Shown: in pieces, positions 44,817 through 57,429 of the stretch | Layout: each line of letters begins with the position of its first letter | How positions within the stretch are numbered: the first letter of the stretch is position 1 | DNA from: Cyrtodaria siliqua | Lineage: Eukaryota > Mollusca > Bivalvia > Adapedonta > Hiatellidae | Direction: 5' to 3' | DNA length: 64,000 nucleotides | Assembly (NCBI GenBank): GCA_037043455.1 | Contig: JAWPHD010005087.1 | Span: 62,001-126,000, forward strand | Notes under the pieces: model-generated | Told to the model about the DNA's origin: nothing | What the model saw: only the letters and a program-made list of their open reading frames with translations | The model's database searches: none | Translations under genes and position numbers: made by a program

Positions 44817-47057
44817 TTTTTGGCTCTACTGATCAGAGATCAGCAGAGCTTATGCCGTGGTGCGATGTCCGTCGTCCGTCCGTCCGTCCGTCCGTCTGTC
44901 TGTCCGTAAACTTTTTTTTGTAGCGACTACTCCTCTGAAACTACTGAATGGATTTTCATGAAACTTTACAGAAATGTTGCCCATGAAGTCTAGTTGATCC
45001 TAGCAAAAATTCATGTAGATGTGAAATCCAAGATGGCCGCCAAATCTAAAAATAGGTTTTTAAAAAACAAGTTTGTAGCGACTACTTCTTGAAAACGTTA
45101 AGGGATATTGATATGGGACTTTTTCTAAAATGATCAGCATGACATGATGTTGATCCTTGTCGAAAATCGTTTTGATTCGACGTTAAATATGGCTGCCAGC
45201 GGCCATCTTTGTTTACATAGAGTTATATAATGAAAACTTGTAGCGACTACTCCTCTGAAACTACTGGACAGATTTTCATGAAACTTCACAGGAATGTTGC
45301 TCTTGATGTCTTATTGATCCTAGCAAAATTTCAGGTTGGCCGGAAATTCAAGATGGCCGCCACGGCTAAAAATAGATTTTTAAAAAAATAAGTTTGTAGC
45401 GACTACTTCTTGAAAACTATAAGAGATATTGATATGGGACTTTTTCTAAAATGATCAGCATGACATGATGTTGGTCCTTGTCGAAAATCGTTTTGATTCG
45501 ACGTTAAACATGGCTGCCAGCGGCCATCTTTGTTTACATAGAGTTATATAATGAAAACTTGTAGCGACTACTTCTCTGAAACTACTTGACGGATTTTCAT
45601 GAAACTTCACAGGAATGTTGCTCTTGATGTCTTATTGATCCTAGAAAAATTACAGGTCGGCCGGAAATTCAAGATGGCCGCCACGGCTAAAAATAGATTT
45701 TAAAAAATTAAGTTTGTAGCGACTACTTCTTGAAAACTATAAAAGATATTGATATGGGACTTTTTCTAAAATGATCAGCATGACATGATGGTAATCCGAG
45801 TTGAACATTATTTTGATTCGACGTTAAACATGGCTGCCAGTGGCCATCTTTGTTTACATAGAGTTATATAATGAAAACTTGTAGCGACTACTCCTCTGAA
45901 ACTACTTGACGGATTTTCATGAAACTTCACAGGAATGTTGCTCTTGATGTCTAATTGATCCTAGCAAAATGTCAGGTCGGCCAGAAATTCAAGATGGCCG
46001 CCATGGCTAAAAATAGATTTTCAAAATACAAGTTTGTAGCGACTACTACTTGAAAACTATAAGTGATATTGATATGGGACTTTTTCTAAAATGATCAGCA
46101 TGACATGATGTTGGTTCTTGTCAAAAATCGTTTTGACTCGATGTTAAACATGGCTGTCAGCGGCCATCTTTGTTTACATAGAGTTATATAATGAAAACTT
46201 GTAGCGACTACTCCACTGAAACTAATTGACGGATTTTCATGAAACTTCACAGGAATGTTGCTCTTGATGTCTAATTGATCTTAGCAAAATTTCAGATCCG
46301 CCAGAAATTCAAGATGGCCACCACAGCTAAAAATAGATTTTAAAAAAAATGTTTGTAGCGACTACTTCTTGAAAACTGTAAGTGATATTGATATGGGTCT
46401 TTTTCTAAAATGATCGGCATGACATGGTGGTTATTCGAGTCGAACATTATTTTGATTTGACGTTAAATATGGCTGCCAGTGGCCACCTTTGTTTACATAG
46501 AGTTATATAATGAAAACGTGTAGCGACTACTCCTCTGAAACTACCTGACGGATTTTCATGAAACTTCACACGAATGTTGCTCTTGATGTCTAATTGATCT
46601 AAGCAAAATTTCAGGTCCGCCGGAAATTCAAGATGGCCGCCATGGCTAAAAATAGTTTTTTAAAATATAAGTTTGTAGCGACTACTTCTTGAAAACTATA
46701 AAAGATATTGATATGGGACTTTTTCTAAAATGATCAGTATGACATGATGGTTATCCTTGTCGAACATTATTTTGATTCAATGTTAAACATGGCTGTCAGT
46801 GGCCATCTTTGTTTACATAGAGTTATATAATGAAAATTTGTAGCGACTACTCCTCTGAAACTACTTGACAGATTTTCATGAAACTTCACAAGAATGTGTT
46901 TCTTGATGTCTAATTGATCCTAGCAAAATTTCAGGTCGGCCGGAAATTCAAGGTGGCCGCCACGGCTAAAAATAGATTTTCAAAAAACAAGTTTGTAGCG
47001 ACTACTTCCTGAAATCAAAATCAATCAGTGAAACTTCAAGGTCATTGACCTCTTGTT
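44817..47057 (+). mobile_element. (CCGT)n-headed element with six regular 320-bp units
   Basis: Head CTGATCAGAGATCAGCAGAG, then a (CCGT)n run at 44873-44905. GTTTGTAGCGACTAC recurs at 45071, 45392, 45712, 46032, 46351, 46671 and 46991, i.e. spacings of 319-321 bp. The tail is AACTTCAAGGTCATTGACCT. Each unit contains two half-related GTAGCGACTACT blocks, so 320 may be a dimer of ~160. The least degraded copy in the window; no ORF. Confidence 0.85.
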
Positions 47058-47149
47058 ATATTTCTTGTGAGTATTACTATGATGCTTTTATTATTATCAG
47101 AAAAAATATGAAAATTCAAATATCAAACGCGTTTTTCTTTTTTTTGGTT

Positions 47150-48440
47150 GTCAATTCAATTCAATTCAATCTCTTTATTTCCTCCATAACGGAGATTTTT
47201 AAGTAGTACATGTAATTATGAAATAAACGATGAATACAAGTGATACAGTTTAACATATATACATATACAGGGCAATGAAAGCGTAAGATAGCAAGAGAGT
47301 TTGTGTTAAGAGGAACACAGAGCGAAAGGAACAAAACAAACAAAATAAGGTAAGCGTTTTACAGAAGTAAAAATTACCAGTGGTTTATGGCCATTTTGTC
47401 ACGTTTTAACACGAACATTGCGAGATAATATGAACCGAAAGTGAATAGTGTATTAGAGACAAGGCAGATAGAGTACTACCTGGCGGCAACCTCAACCCAG
47501 AGTTATAGAAAACTCGTTTCTATTGGACGGCAATGACGTCAATAAGGCAGGGGTGATATGCTGGTGAATCTCTCTGAACATTATAAAGTCTATATCATTG
47601 TTAACCCTCCGATACCAAAGGTTAGATTCCAGCCGCTTAATACAATATTTAACTTGGTTTCGCCACGAGACTTTACTTGGTAGAGAACGTGGATATTTCA
47701 TAAGATCATCCAGTATATTTATGATGCAGCTTATACTTGCAGAGAACAGTGAAAATATCGGGGATGAAGCCCATCTGTACAGAATCTTTCCCTTTATAAA
47801 TTGCAAGTAGCGACGCAAGAACATTTTTTGACTTATTGTGGCAGTCGGAAGCGATACAAGTTTAATGTAAACACATAAGTTTCCGTTTGTCAATATCGGA
47901 AGTTAGGCGATTAAGGCCAAGCATAGATTCACACATATCTGACCGTGGTCGAAAAACCTTGTATACGCTTAGCCACATAATGCTGTAACTTATTGATCAT
48001 GGACAACTCGCATCCAAGAGATCATTCTAGAGTTCACAACTGTAAAGCGCTGTGGGGACGAATATTTTTCTGTAAATGATTAACTGACGTCAAATGATTG
48101 AGTCTAGAGGGATGTTCACCTAAGCCTATCATTGCGTGAAAGGCATTCTTTGCCTTTTGACAACGCTCGATTGTACGTTCCTGACTTTTAAAGTGAATAT
48201 CGTGTCGAATACCTCAGTGCAAGGCAGAGGTTACGTTTTACAGATATTGATCGCCAAACAGTAGCCTTGGGAGAGTTGTACTTTTGTTGGAGCTGAATTT
48301 TGACACGTTGATGCCGAAGTTCCAAGTTTTGGCGTACTGACTATGTCAAGTAGCTTTTGGAGATTGGAAGGGCTGGTTGCAATCAATGCAATATCATCAG
48401 CGAGGGTAGGATTACTACTTTTTATTCTAAGTATGTTTGA
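47150..48440 (-). pseudogene. LINE 3' half with (TTGAA)n tail (minus)
   Basis: Minus-strand blocks in order: NPTLADDIALIATSPSNLQK (ADD catalytic box, about 48420), FKSQERTIERCQKAKNAFHA, GLGEHPSRLNHLTSVN, YVAKRIQGFRPRSDMCESML, GLNRLTSDIDKRK, then the 133-residue frame 47492-47893 with ILDDLMKYPRSLPSK and NDIDFIMFREIHQHITP. The 3' end is a short TTGAATTGAATTGAA array at 47152-47170, typical of LINE tails. This is a different LINE family from the one at 34 kb. Stops and frameshifts throughout. Confidence 0.8.
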
Positions 48441-48536
48441 AAGGTGTCTGAACGTATCGTATGATATTCATGCAAACAATTGGGATTAAACGTTGTACTG
48501 TACACAAACATAGCAATTCGGTTCTCATTTGCATCT

Positions 48537-48569
48537 GTAATACACTAACTAGTGTAATTAGTGTATTAC
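48537..48569. repeat. Short palindrome
   Basis: GTAATACACTA and TAGTGTATTAC flank an 11-nt spacer. Confidence 0.85.
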
Positions 48570-48959
48570 GAGAAATAAGTCATGGCTTTATTACACTCCC
48601 AGAAGCCATGTTATGTGATAATATGGAATAGTGTTCGCCTGCATCAGAGAGCGATATCATTTAGGTTACATATTAGGGATTGTTTGGGGCACAAATGTTT
48701 TAGTCATACCTCGTCATTATTGAGATGAAATGGTGTATTGGTGTATTACATTTACATTTTGCTGCTTGAGTGTATACCTTCATTATTAAACGGTTGGCGC
48801 CCCCACCACACTCTACCTCCCCCACACACCCCGGAAAACAAATTGGCTGCGTATTGAAAAAAAAACGCTGTCACCCGACGCTGGTAGTTAAATGACGGCG
48901 CCGGTCAAAATTGACACGCTTAACCTGAAATCCTGTAGCCGTGTTTGGTAATAAATGGG

Positions 48960-49190
48960 GACATCGCCTTTTTCAAAATTTATAACCTGACCATTTATTG
49001 TTTTACGTGCACTTGCAAAGTGCGATATAGTATCACAACTCCATACACAATAGTTATGAAGTGCGGTTGCAACGCACTACGCAACTTTTTCCACAATTCG
49101 CAACTCGTAGTTGAGAAGTGCGGCATACTGTAGCAACGCACTTCGCAACTTTTGCCACACTTCGCAAAGTTACGAAGTGCGTTGCTACAG
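48960..49190. repeat. Hairpin-rich GAAGTGCG repeat
   Basis: AACGCACTTCGCAAC and its complement recur. The tightest hairpin pairs 49129-49145 with 49173-49189 (17 bp, perfect). ORFs on both strands here are by-products. Confidence 0.85.
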
Positions 49191-49960
49191 CGATGATATT
49201 GTATCTGAACTGTAGTTATATATGATTTTTTTTCACTAAAAGGAAAACTCGTATTTAAAGTCACACTGTTGTTTTTTAGACGTCAAACGTTAACAGACGT
49301 CAAATGCAAAAATAAACGCGCATTGTAAAACACGTTCATTACGAAAATATATATAGGCTGAAACTAATGATATATATAAAGAGAGAATGTCCGAAACGAT
49401 TCCGGCTTTCTTTCCTTGTATTTTAATAATTCTAAATTTATCACCTTGTTAACGTAATGGGCGCCTGAAGATTGAAATGAATAGTGTGTACTCTTTAACA
49501 AGAAGTATTTACCCATGAACATAATTCTACTACAGTATTAAAGTAGCTATATAACGAACAACAGCCGCATTTTACAACATATGTACACCGTTTCTGAACC
49601 TACTGATGACGAGGTATACATATAACTTAAATATTTTGAGAATCCAAACTCAATAGACACGGCTTTAACCAGCAAGGCAAAACCTCAAAAATGGAGCGTT
49701 GAATTAACAGTTACCAACTCATAATTCATTTTACGCGTATTGTGTCACGGGTATGTTAAGAACCCGTGAAAAACGCTATACTTTTAATCGGCACATATAC
49801 ATTATTATATGAACTGGATACCTGGATAAAGTTTTGCTAAACGGTTTTGAAGTGTAATGTTGCCATTATTTGGCAGATTAGTTTCTTTAAATAGCATAAA
49901 CGTGATACTTGCAACAAACTATAACTTTTACCTTTTTTCAGCTAATTGTTTTTAACTCGC
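49191..49960. other. No gene seen
   Basis: AT-rich sequence without supported features. Confidence 0.5.
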
Positions 49961-50475
49961 TATTTAAATGAAATGAAGGTGTTACTGGTCCAATCTGGCT
50001 TGTTTTTGAACTCATGCGAGCTTTCATTGATATTTACAATCTGGTGAGGTTTGTTAAAGATCGAATGAAAAATGAAGGTCCTAGAGTGTTGACCTAAATA
50101 TGTTAACCCATTTTTCAATTATTCAAGAGCCATAACTTCGGTGTTACTGTTTCGATTTGAATTGTTTTCGAACTTGACCGACCTTTTATCAATATCATCA
50201 ATCTGGCAAAGTTTGGTAAAGGTATGATGTCAAGTGGAGGCGCTAGAGTGATGACAAGACAAAATATAGCATTTTTCGTTAATTCAAGGACAAAAACTCC
50301 GGTGTTACTGTTCCGATCTGGCTGGTTTCATTGATATTAATACTCTGTTAAAGTTTGGTAAGGATCGAATGAAAAACAAAGGTGCTAGATAGTTGCCAAA
50401 AAAAATAATAACGGACGACAGACGGACTGACAACGGACAAAATACCATGGCAAAAGCTCTACTGGCCAGTACAGC
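49961..50475 (-). mobile_element. Tandem-unit element with ~161-bp units (minus)
   Basis: GGTGTTACTG starts at 49978, 50140 and 50301. The minus-strand head near 50470 (CCAGTAGAGCTTTTGCCATG then GTCCG-rich) matches the head design of the 320-bp family. A related family with half-length units. Confidence 0.7.
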
Positions 50476-50576
50476 TAAAACAGCGTTTTGACGTCGTTAC
50501 GCTACGTTCACGCCTACCGAACGCTCTTATGGTGCTGACGTCTGCATGTTAGAGGAGTATAAGTAGCTGCCATGGA

Positions 50577-51035
50577 GGTCTCACACCTATATTATCTCCC
50601 CTGAAAGCTCACGGACCTAGAGACAAAAGGAAAACAGAAAATAATTCTATTTTTTCTCAATTTTAGGCAATTTTTGATTTGAAAAATAGGTTTTTCTTTG
50701 CTTTAGCATACATCTGCATTGTAAAAGACAGATGATACAGAAAATCCCATGTTGATATGAGGTTTCATTCAAATTTCAGAATTGTTTGACCGAAGCACCG
50801 CATATTCAGCTAGATAGTGTATGAATTTTGTATTTTCCATAGGGTTCACAAAACATGAGCAAGAAAAAACCCAACCTGGCTAACTTATGTATTTTATTGT
50901 TTTAAATTACTGGCCCTGGCTATACTGAAGATATTAAACCAACAACGATGTCTGCTGCCCTGCTTTGAAGCTCAGATGTTGGAAAAGGCTATACAGTAAC
51001 ACTATGGGAAAATTAATTGAGGTGTGAGACCTGAA
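50577..51035. repeat. ~460-bp TIR-bounded repeat, copy 1
   Basis: Bounded by GGTCTCACACCT and AGGTGTGAGACCTGAAG. It is ~97% identical by eye to copy 2 at 52412-52877 in the same orientation. No coding potential; likely a MITE. Confidence 0.85.
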
Positions 51036-52411
51036 GAGTAGCTAATTTTTCATCATAGTCACACAGACGCCTTTTTTTTTTAAAGCCCGTTATACACCTT
51101 GATTCAATTGATTTGTGTGTTAGTTTCAAAGTAATGATTTGTCAGACAATTTCAACTAGTTGTTGGTACAGATGAAGAATGTGTTTGGCACATATTGTTT
51201 CCAGTAAATGCCCATATCACCTATTTGATATAAAGCTCATAATAACATTTTCGAGCAATTTGTGTGCATCTATGTATACTTTTTTGACAGCTGTGTAATT
51301 ATGACAATTCATGTGGTAAATAAAAACATGATGTTTTCTGGTGTATACATATGCATTGTGTCAGAAGCCACATGTTTCTTTAAGAAAATATCACAGAGAC
51401 AGCAGATATCTAATTTGATACATCTGATATCTCCCATATTGTTGATGTCTCAAATTTAAAGTTGTCAACAACTCTTCTTTGTATGCCATACTGGACAGTG
51501 ATCACATAAGTGATTGTTGTTGTTGTTGTTGTTGTTGTATCTTCCAACTATCAAGTTTCTGTTGGTGTTCTCCATATTTATTACAGAGACAAATAATGTT
51601 GATGTTCTGTTTAGGTGGAATTTCTCATTATTGTATTTCTGTTATCTAGTCGAAATAGGTGCAGTTCTTGAATTTTTTATTTTTTTACCGAAACAGTTGC
51701 AGTTACAGCTTCAATTATTTTTGTTCTATATGGGGTATTTATGTATTGTGTTGCATTTTCTGAAAGCAGGTGACACAGATCATGTTTGGGGAAAATTTCA
51801 TACACATTGAGACACAAATGGCAGATATATTACAGAAATACTACGTTTGGTGGCGTTTCTTGTGTATTTTTATGTTAAAGGCACAATACCGCCAAAATTC
51901 AAGTGATACTCAGACTTTCATATTTTTTCATATACTCAGACCTAAGCTTATTTGAGTGTTAATTTGACATGTAGAATATAAATGCATAGCTATTGACTGG
52001 TATACTTTAGACTTTTATCTTGTTACCATGGATACAGAAAGAAATGATATTTTTCATATTCAAATTTCAGCATTGAATACATATGTTTGATACCATGATA
52101 TGAACTAATATTGTTTTAATCATTATTATATGATAGCAGATGGCAAAAGGAGATCGTGGTAAAAATCTCATGAAAATTGAGGCACAAATGGTGTAGTTAT
52201 CACACAAATGCTACATATTATGAAAACATGTTTTGGACTTTTATTTCACAGCGGGAACTTGTCAAACTACGCGTTACTCTCAATCACATAATCCTAAATT
52301 ATTTCACTTGTAAATATGATAGAAGCATGCTTATGGTCTTATTTTATAGGTACTGAACATAGCTACTAAATGTTATGTTATGGATGATGTTGCTAAAAGT
52401 ATTTACTCTCT
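51036..52411. other. Interval between the 460-bp repeats
   Basis: AT-rich. A GTTGTT microsatellite lies at 51514-51538, and a ~70-bp segment (CACAAATGG...TACAGAAATACTAC) recurs in diverged form near 52185. The frame 51514-51810 is hydrophobic (poly-Leu from the microsatellite) and not convincing as a gene. Confidence 0.5.
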
Positions 52412-52877
52412 TCAGGTCTCACACCTATATTATCTCCTCTGAAAGCTCACGGACCTAGAGACAAAAGGAAAACAGAAAATATTGCTATTTTTTCTCAATT
52501 TTAGGCAATTTTTAATTTGAAAAATAGGTTTTTCTTTGCTTTAGCATACATCTGCAGTGTAAAAGACAGATGTTACAGAAAATCCCATGTTGATAAGAGG
52601 TTTCATTTAAATTTCAGAATTGTTTGACCGAAGCACCGCATATTCAGCTAGATAGTGTATGAATTTTGTATTTTCCATAGGGTTCACAAAACATGAGCGA
52701 GAAAAAACCCTAACCTGGCTAACTTATGTATTTTATTGTTTTAAATTACTGGTCTTGGCTATACTGAAGATATTAAACCAACAACAATGTCTGCTGCCCT
52801 GCTTTGAAGCTTAGATGTTGGAAAAGGCTATACAGTAACCCTTTGGGAAAAATAATTGAGATGTGAGACCTGAAGCG
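52412..52877. repeat. ~460-bp TIR-bounded repeat, copy 2
   Basis: Complete 17-bp inverted ends: CTTCAGGTCTCACACCT and, at the right, a one-mismatch complement ending GACCTGAAG. Internal sequence as in copy 1. Confidence 0.85.
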
Positions 52878-53459
52878 CCCCTTTTTGGTGTAAACAATTT
52901 ATGTTGTTACGTTTATGTGCGTATAATATCTTTTCAAAGCGTTTAATCAAAAATCGAAGACAGTCGTTCAACCCTTCTAAGAAAGGTCTTATTCCACACC
53001 AAATATCCAAATTGAAAGTGCAGTAGTTTTTTTTAGATTTTACCTTTCGCGTTGACGGGCCATGAAGTAAAAGTGCAAGCACACGGAAACAAAAGTGGTA
53101 TTTTCCATTGATGATATGCTTCTTGTCACATCTGTTGCCATTAAAACATAGAATTGTCATGAACCCTTTAAATTCCTTTGATTCATGACAATCCTATGTT
53201 TTAATGGCAACAGATGTGACAAGAAGTATTTTGTCAATGAAAAATACCACTTTTGTTTACGTGTGCGTGCACTTTTACTTCATGACTCGTCAACGCGAAA
53301 CGTAAAATCTTTAAAGCTACTGCACTTTCAGTTAGGATAAAGAACTTTCACAGAAGGTTTGAACGACTGTCTTCGATATTTGATTAAACGTTGTGAAAAG
53401 AAATTATACGCAAATAAACGTGACAACATATTTTATTTACATAAAAAAGGTGCGCTCAA
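52873..53459. repeat. ~590-bp foldback with 18-nt loop
   Basis: 52873-53163 is the approximate reverse complement of 53182-53459. The innermost 45 bp pair with a single mismatch. The left end abuts the 460-bp repeat. Mirrored ORFs on both strands (KRFEKILYAHKRNN / KRCEKKLYANKRDN) come from the arms. Confidence 0.88.
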
Positions 53460-53875
53460 CGGAAGCACCGGATACTCCTTTAGCGGAGCATATGTCATCA
53501 CCATGAGAGCGTTTGGGAGGCAAGACGTTGCACCAACATTGCGCGTCACGTCCTTGCATATTGTTTTTTAAAGGGACACACGTGTAATCTTCATTTTTTT
53601 TTTACTTTCCTAGCATATTTTTTAAAAATCATGTAATAGTGAATTGTCTTTGCATTTTACTAAAATGTTGATAATATTACACTAATATTACATGTATTAT
53701 ACACCGAAATACCTTGAAAAGGCAACACTTAGATAAACCGTCGTAAAATCCATTTTAATGCAGTAGGCTAGGTACCAAAACCCATGTTTTAGGACCCAAT
53801 CTAGACACGCCGGACAGAAGCACCAAACTTTCCTCAAATATGTGTTTTATATTTCTCCATGTTTTTAAAAGGTTC
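53460..53875. other. No gene seen
   Basis: AT-rich sequence following the foldback. A GTTGCACCAACATTGCGC motif also occurs near 43449. Confidence 0.5.
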
Positions 53876-54610
53876 CCCAAAGGTTTGTTTATTTACTCAT
53901 ATAAATGTAATGGCATATTACTATGGAATAATAAATAAATACGGGGATAAATATGGGTCTTTTGGCAAATAATATGGAAAAAAGAGTAAAAAATCCACTA
54001 AAACTTTTAAATTCTGAAATATTCAATATGAAATTATAATTTTTTAAGCGTATCTCTTATTTTCTTTTACCATATTAGGTATAATGATATTTTATACATT
54101 TCGTCTTAGTTTTAAAAGGGTTACAATGGTTCGTGAATCCCTAAATGTAATTTGTTTTGTGGGTGGTGGGGTGGGGTGGAGAATGTTGGAAAAACCACTA
54201 AAACTGCCGATTTCTGGAATAATTCAATAAATAAAGATATAATTTAAATGCTTAGTCATTATTTTATTAACCAGTTTAGGTGAAATTATATATTCGTATG
54301 AAATAATAAATAAATAAAGGGATAAATATGGGTCTTTTGGCAAAAAATATGGAAAAAAACCAGTAAAAAACACTAAAACTGCCAATTTCTGGAATAGTTC
54401 AATATAAAATTATTTCTTTAACATGTCTTTTATTTTCTTTTACCATATTAGGTATAATGGTATTTTATACATTTCATCTTAGTTTTAAAGGGTGCCCAAA
54501 GGTTCATGAATCCCTAAATGTATTTTTTAGGGCCAAATAGGTAGAACAATAATTAAAATGCTGATTTATGTAATAAACATATATTTTAAATGCTAATACA
54601 TTATTTTATT
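53876..54610. repeat. ~375-bp tandem duplication
   Basis: AATAATAAATAAAT...GGGATAAATATGGGTC starts at 53927 and again at 54302; CACTAAAACT, TTTTCTTTTACCATATTAGG and CCCTAAATGTA follow in both. Confidence 0.8.
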
Positions 54611-54689
54611 ATTATGAAATGCCAGAATATCCCTAATTTCCTATATCACACTCGGTGTAATGATATATTTCGGGTATTTAAATAAATAT

Positions 54690-54990
54690 ATAAATGAATG
54701 AATGAATGAATGAATGAATGAATGAATGAAGGAAGGAAGGAAGGAATGAATGAATGAATGAATGAATGAAGGAATGAAGGAATGAATGAATGAATGAAGG
54801 AATGAAGGAAGGAAGGAAGGAAGGAAGGAAGGATGGAAGGAAGGAAGGAAGGAAGGAAGGAATAAATGAAGGAAGGAAGGAAGGAAGGAAGGTAGGAAGG
54901 AAGGAAGGAAGGAAGGAAGGAAGGAAGGAAGGAAGGAAGGAAGGAAGGAAGGAAGGAAGGAAGGAAGGAAGGAAGGAAGGAAGGAAGGAA
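54690..54990. repeat. (AATG)n/(AAGG)n microsatellite
   Basis: About 300 bp of tetranucleotide repeat, ATGA-type first and then GAAG-type. Open frames such as FLPSFLPSFLPS are repeat translations. Confidence 0.99.
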
Positions 54991-55139
54991 TACATGTAGG
55001 TATTTTGCACTCGAAAAAATAAATAATAAAATAGCTAAAACTGCTGATTTATGCAATAATTCAATAAAACAACTTGTATTGCATTAGTTTCCGTTACGAC
55101 TTTCTTTTTATATTTTTTTTATAAGAATGGAACATTATA

Positions 55140-56725
55140 TATAATCCATCTTGGGTACAGACTTTCGTGTAACATGACAGGTGTGGCCTGTACATGTATG
55201 GGTGTGTGTATATTGAAACCTGCTGTGTATATGTTCTGTACAAGTGTGTAGATGTGGTCTTACGTTTTCAGGTGTTGCCTGAATCTGTGTGGGAATGGGT
55301 AATTTGAAGCCCGCAACTCTTGGCTCTTTACAATGGGTGGGTATGTACTTAGTTGTAACATTACAGGTATTGCTTGTATCTGTACGAGTGTGAGCTACTT
55401 GAAGCCTTCCGACTCTATATGTTCGTCTGTACAATACGAGGGTATGGTCTTGCGTTTAACATTACAGGCATGGCATGTATGTGTATAAGTGTGAGCTACT
55501 TTAAGCCTTCTGACTCTTTATGTTCGTCTGTGTAATAGGTGTGTGTATATTTGCGTGTATGGTATGGCCTTTATCAGTATGAGTGTGAGTAGCTTAAAGC
55601 CTTCTGACACTTTGTCAGTGTATACTTAAGTGTCACATGACAGGACTGGTATGAATTGTGTCTATATGAGTGTTGGTGGCTTTAATGTCACTGTATCGAT
55701 ATTATGTACAATATGTGGTATAACATGATAGTTATGGCCTAAATCTGTATGAGTATGGGCTACTTGAAAACTTCTGAAGCTATGTTTTGTACAATACATT
55801 GGTGTAAACTTACGTGTAAATTGACATTTGTATGAGTATTGGCTATTTGAAGCATTTTGACTCTATGTTCCCTACAATACTTGGGTTTGAGCTTACATGT
55901 AACCTGACAAAACTGGCATGTGTGGTCTGTATATAAGTTTAAGTGTGGGTAACTTGAAGCCAACTGTCTTAGTGTTGTGTCCAGTATGGGGTTGTAATCT
56001 TACATGTAACATGTCAACATGACAGGAAAGGCCTTTATCTGTATGAGTGTGGACAACTTGAAGCCTTCTGTATCTTTACAATACGTGGGTATATTCTTAA
56101 GTCTAACAAGACTAGAATGACGTGTATCTGTATGAGTGCAGGTAGGTTAAAGCCCGCTGCCTCTTGGTTCTGTACAATATGTGAGTGTATACTTAAGTGT
56201 AACATAACATGTATTGTCTGTATGTGTTCAGCTTGAAGCCTTCTGCATCTATGTTCCGTACACTATATGGATCTATACTTACGTACAACATGACAGGTAT
56301 GCCCTGTAGTTGTATGAATGTGGCAAGCTTAAAGCCCGCTGTCTCTACGTTCTGTACAATACGTGTGTGTACTTGAAGCCTTCTGCATCTATGTTCTGAT
56401 GTGTTAACGTATGTAGGTATGGGCAAGTGGAAGCTTTCTGCACCTATGTTCCGTGCAATAAGTAGGCATTCGTATATGTTAACATGACATGACATGTATG
56501 GCTGTTTGTTTGACTCGAAGCACACTGCTTCTGTTTTCCGTAATATGAAACGTAATGGCCTGTATCTGTATGAGTTTGGGTAATTTGAGACCATTTCCTC
56601 TATGTTCTGAACAGTCTTACGTGTTACGTAGGTATGGCCCGTATGAGACTGTATGGATGTGGAAAACTTGAAGCCCGTTGTCCTATGTTCTGTAAATATG
56701 TGGGTGAATACTTACATCACAGATT
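55140..56725. repeat. ~85-100-bp degenerate minisatellite, ~17 units
   Basis: The core TACTTGAAGCCTTCTGACTC recurs with variants at about 55211, 55301, 55398, 55499, 55591, 55763, 55847, 55955, 56058, 56146, 56232, 56328, 56428, 56514, 56586 and 56667. Linked motifs are GTATCTGTATGAGTGTG and TGTTCTGTACAATA. Noncoding and strongly diverged. Confidence 0.85.
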
Positions 56726-57023
56726 ATCATAATGCAATCTGGAAAAAAATACTTTTAATATGCTAAATAGGAGTCTTAATCTAAACAAAAAACAACAATA
56801 TGTAATATATTATAGAGGAGATTAAAACTTAATCAAAAATAAAATACAGCATATCCGTGTTAATTGTCTTTGGCTTTGGGTTAAGCAATAATTAAGAATA
56901 TATTGCTAACTTTAAACATTTGAAATGTGCGAAACATATACCTCATTGAAGGTTCTTTGTTCATCGTCATATGCATGCCATCTTCGGGATGGCTCAAATG
57001 TCTGTACTATTGACATTTTAAAT
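56726..57023. other. No gene seen
   Basis: AT-rich sequence. Confidence 0.5.
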
Positions 57024-57170
57024 ATTGAGTTCTGCTCAACCCGGGGCTAGAGGGCGTGAACGGTAGCAAGCACTTTTTCAATACAGTTCATGAACAGTCT
57101 CAATCAAACCGAGACTTCAATATTTTTTATATTTATCGTGTTCGGCGATTTCCAAATTTTTCCTTTCATA
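57024..57170 (+). repeat. SINE-like body, inverted relative to 16.7 kb
   Basis: TTGAGTTCTGCTCAACCCGG, GGGCGTGAACGGTAGCAAGC and TCTCAATCA(A)ACCGAGACT match the 16700-16860 repeat on the opposite strand. Confidence 0.75.
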
Positions 57171-57261
57171 CTATTCCAATAAAACAATTTTCCTTGAAAA
57201 ATGCTTTTTTTTTTAGTTTTAAACATATTTATTTTACATCGATTGCAAAACAAGTTCTTGC

Positions 57262-57425
57262 CACTTAGATTAATCACTCTCGATGGCTTCCTGGGTAGAA
57301 CCAGTACTAAGCAATGTGGATTAATTATCTTGCTCCAGGATAAATAACGTGGCCGCGGCGAGGATCGAACCCACGACCTCTCGATCTGGAGTTCGGTGCT
57401 CTACCACTGGACCACGCACTCTACT
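57262..57425 (-). repeat. tRNA-derived SINE (minus)
   Basis: The minus strand opens with GTGGTCCAGTGGTAGAGCAC (A box TGGTCCAGTGG) and GTGGGTTCGATCCTC (B box GGTTCGATCC), then a body ending with TACTGGTTCTACCCAGGAAG. The anticodon arm is mispaired, so a functional tRNA is unlikely. Confidence 0.8.
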
Positions 57426-57429
57426 GAAA

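Noticed and set aside
51514..51810. Small membrane protein (poly-Leu hydrophobic frame)
   Set aside because: Begins in a GTTGTT microsatellite, AT-rich Phe/Leu composition, no homology recognised; random hydrophobic frames are common in such DNA.
54646..55056. 136-residue minus-strand frame of repeated PSFL
   Set aside because: Translation of a (GAAG)n/(AATG)n microsatellite; open in several frames on both strands.
57355..57425. Functional tRNA gene on the minus strand
   Set aside because: A and B boxes are good but the anticodon stem is mispaired and a SINE body follows; called a SINE.
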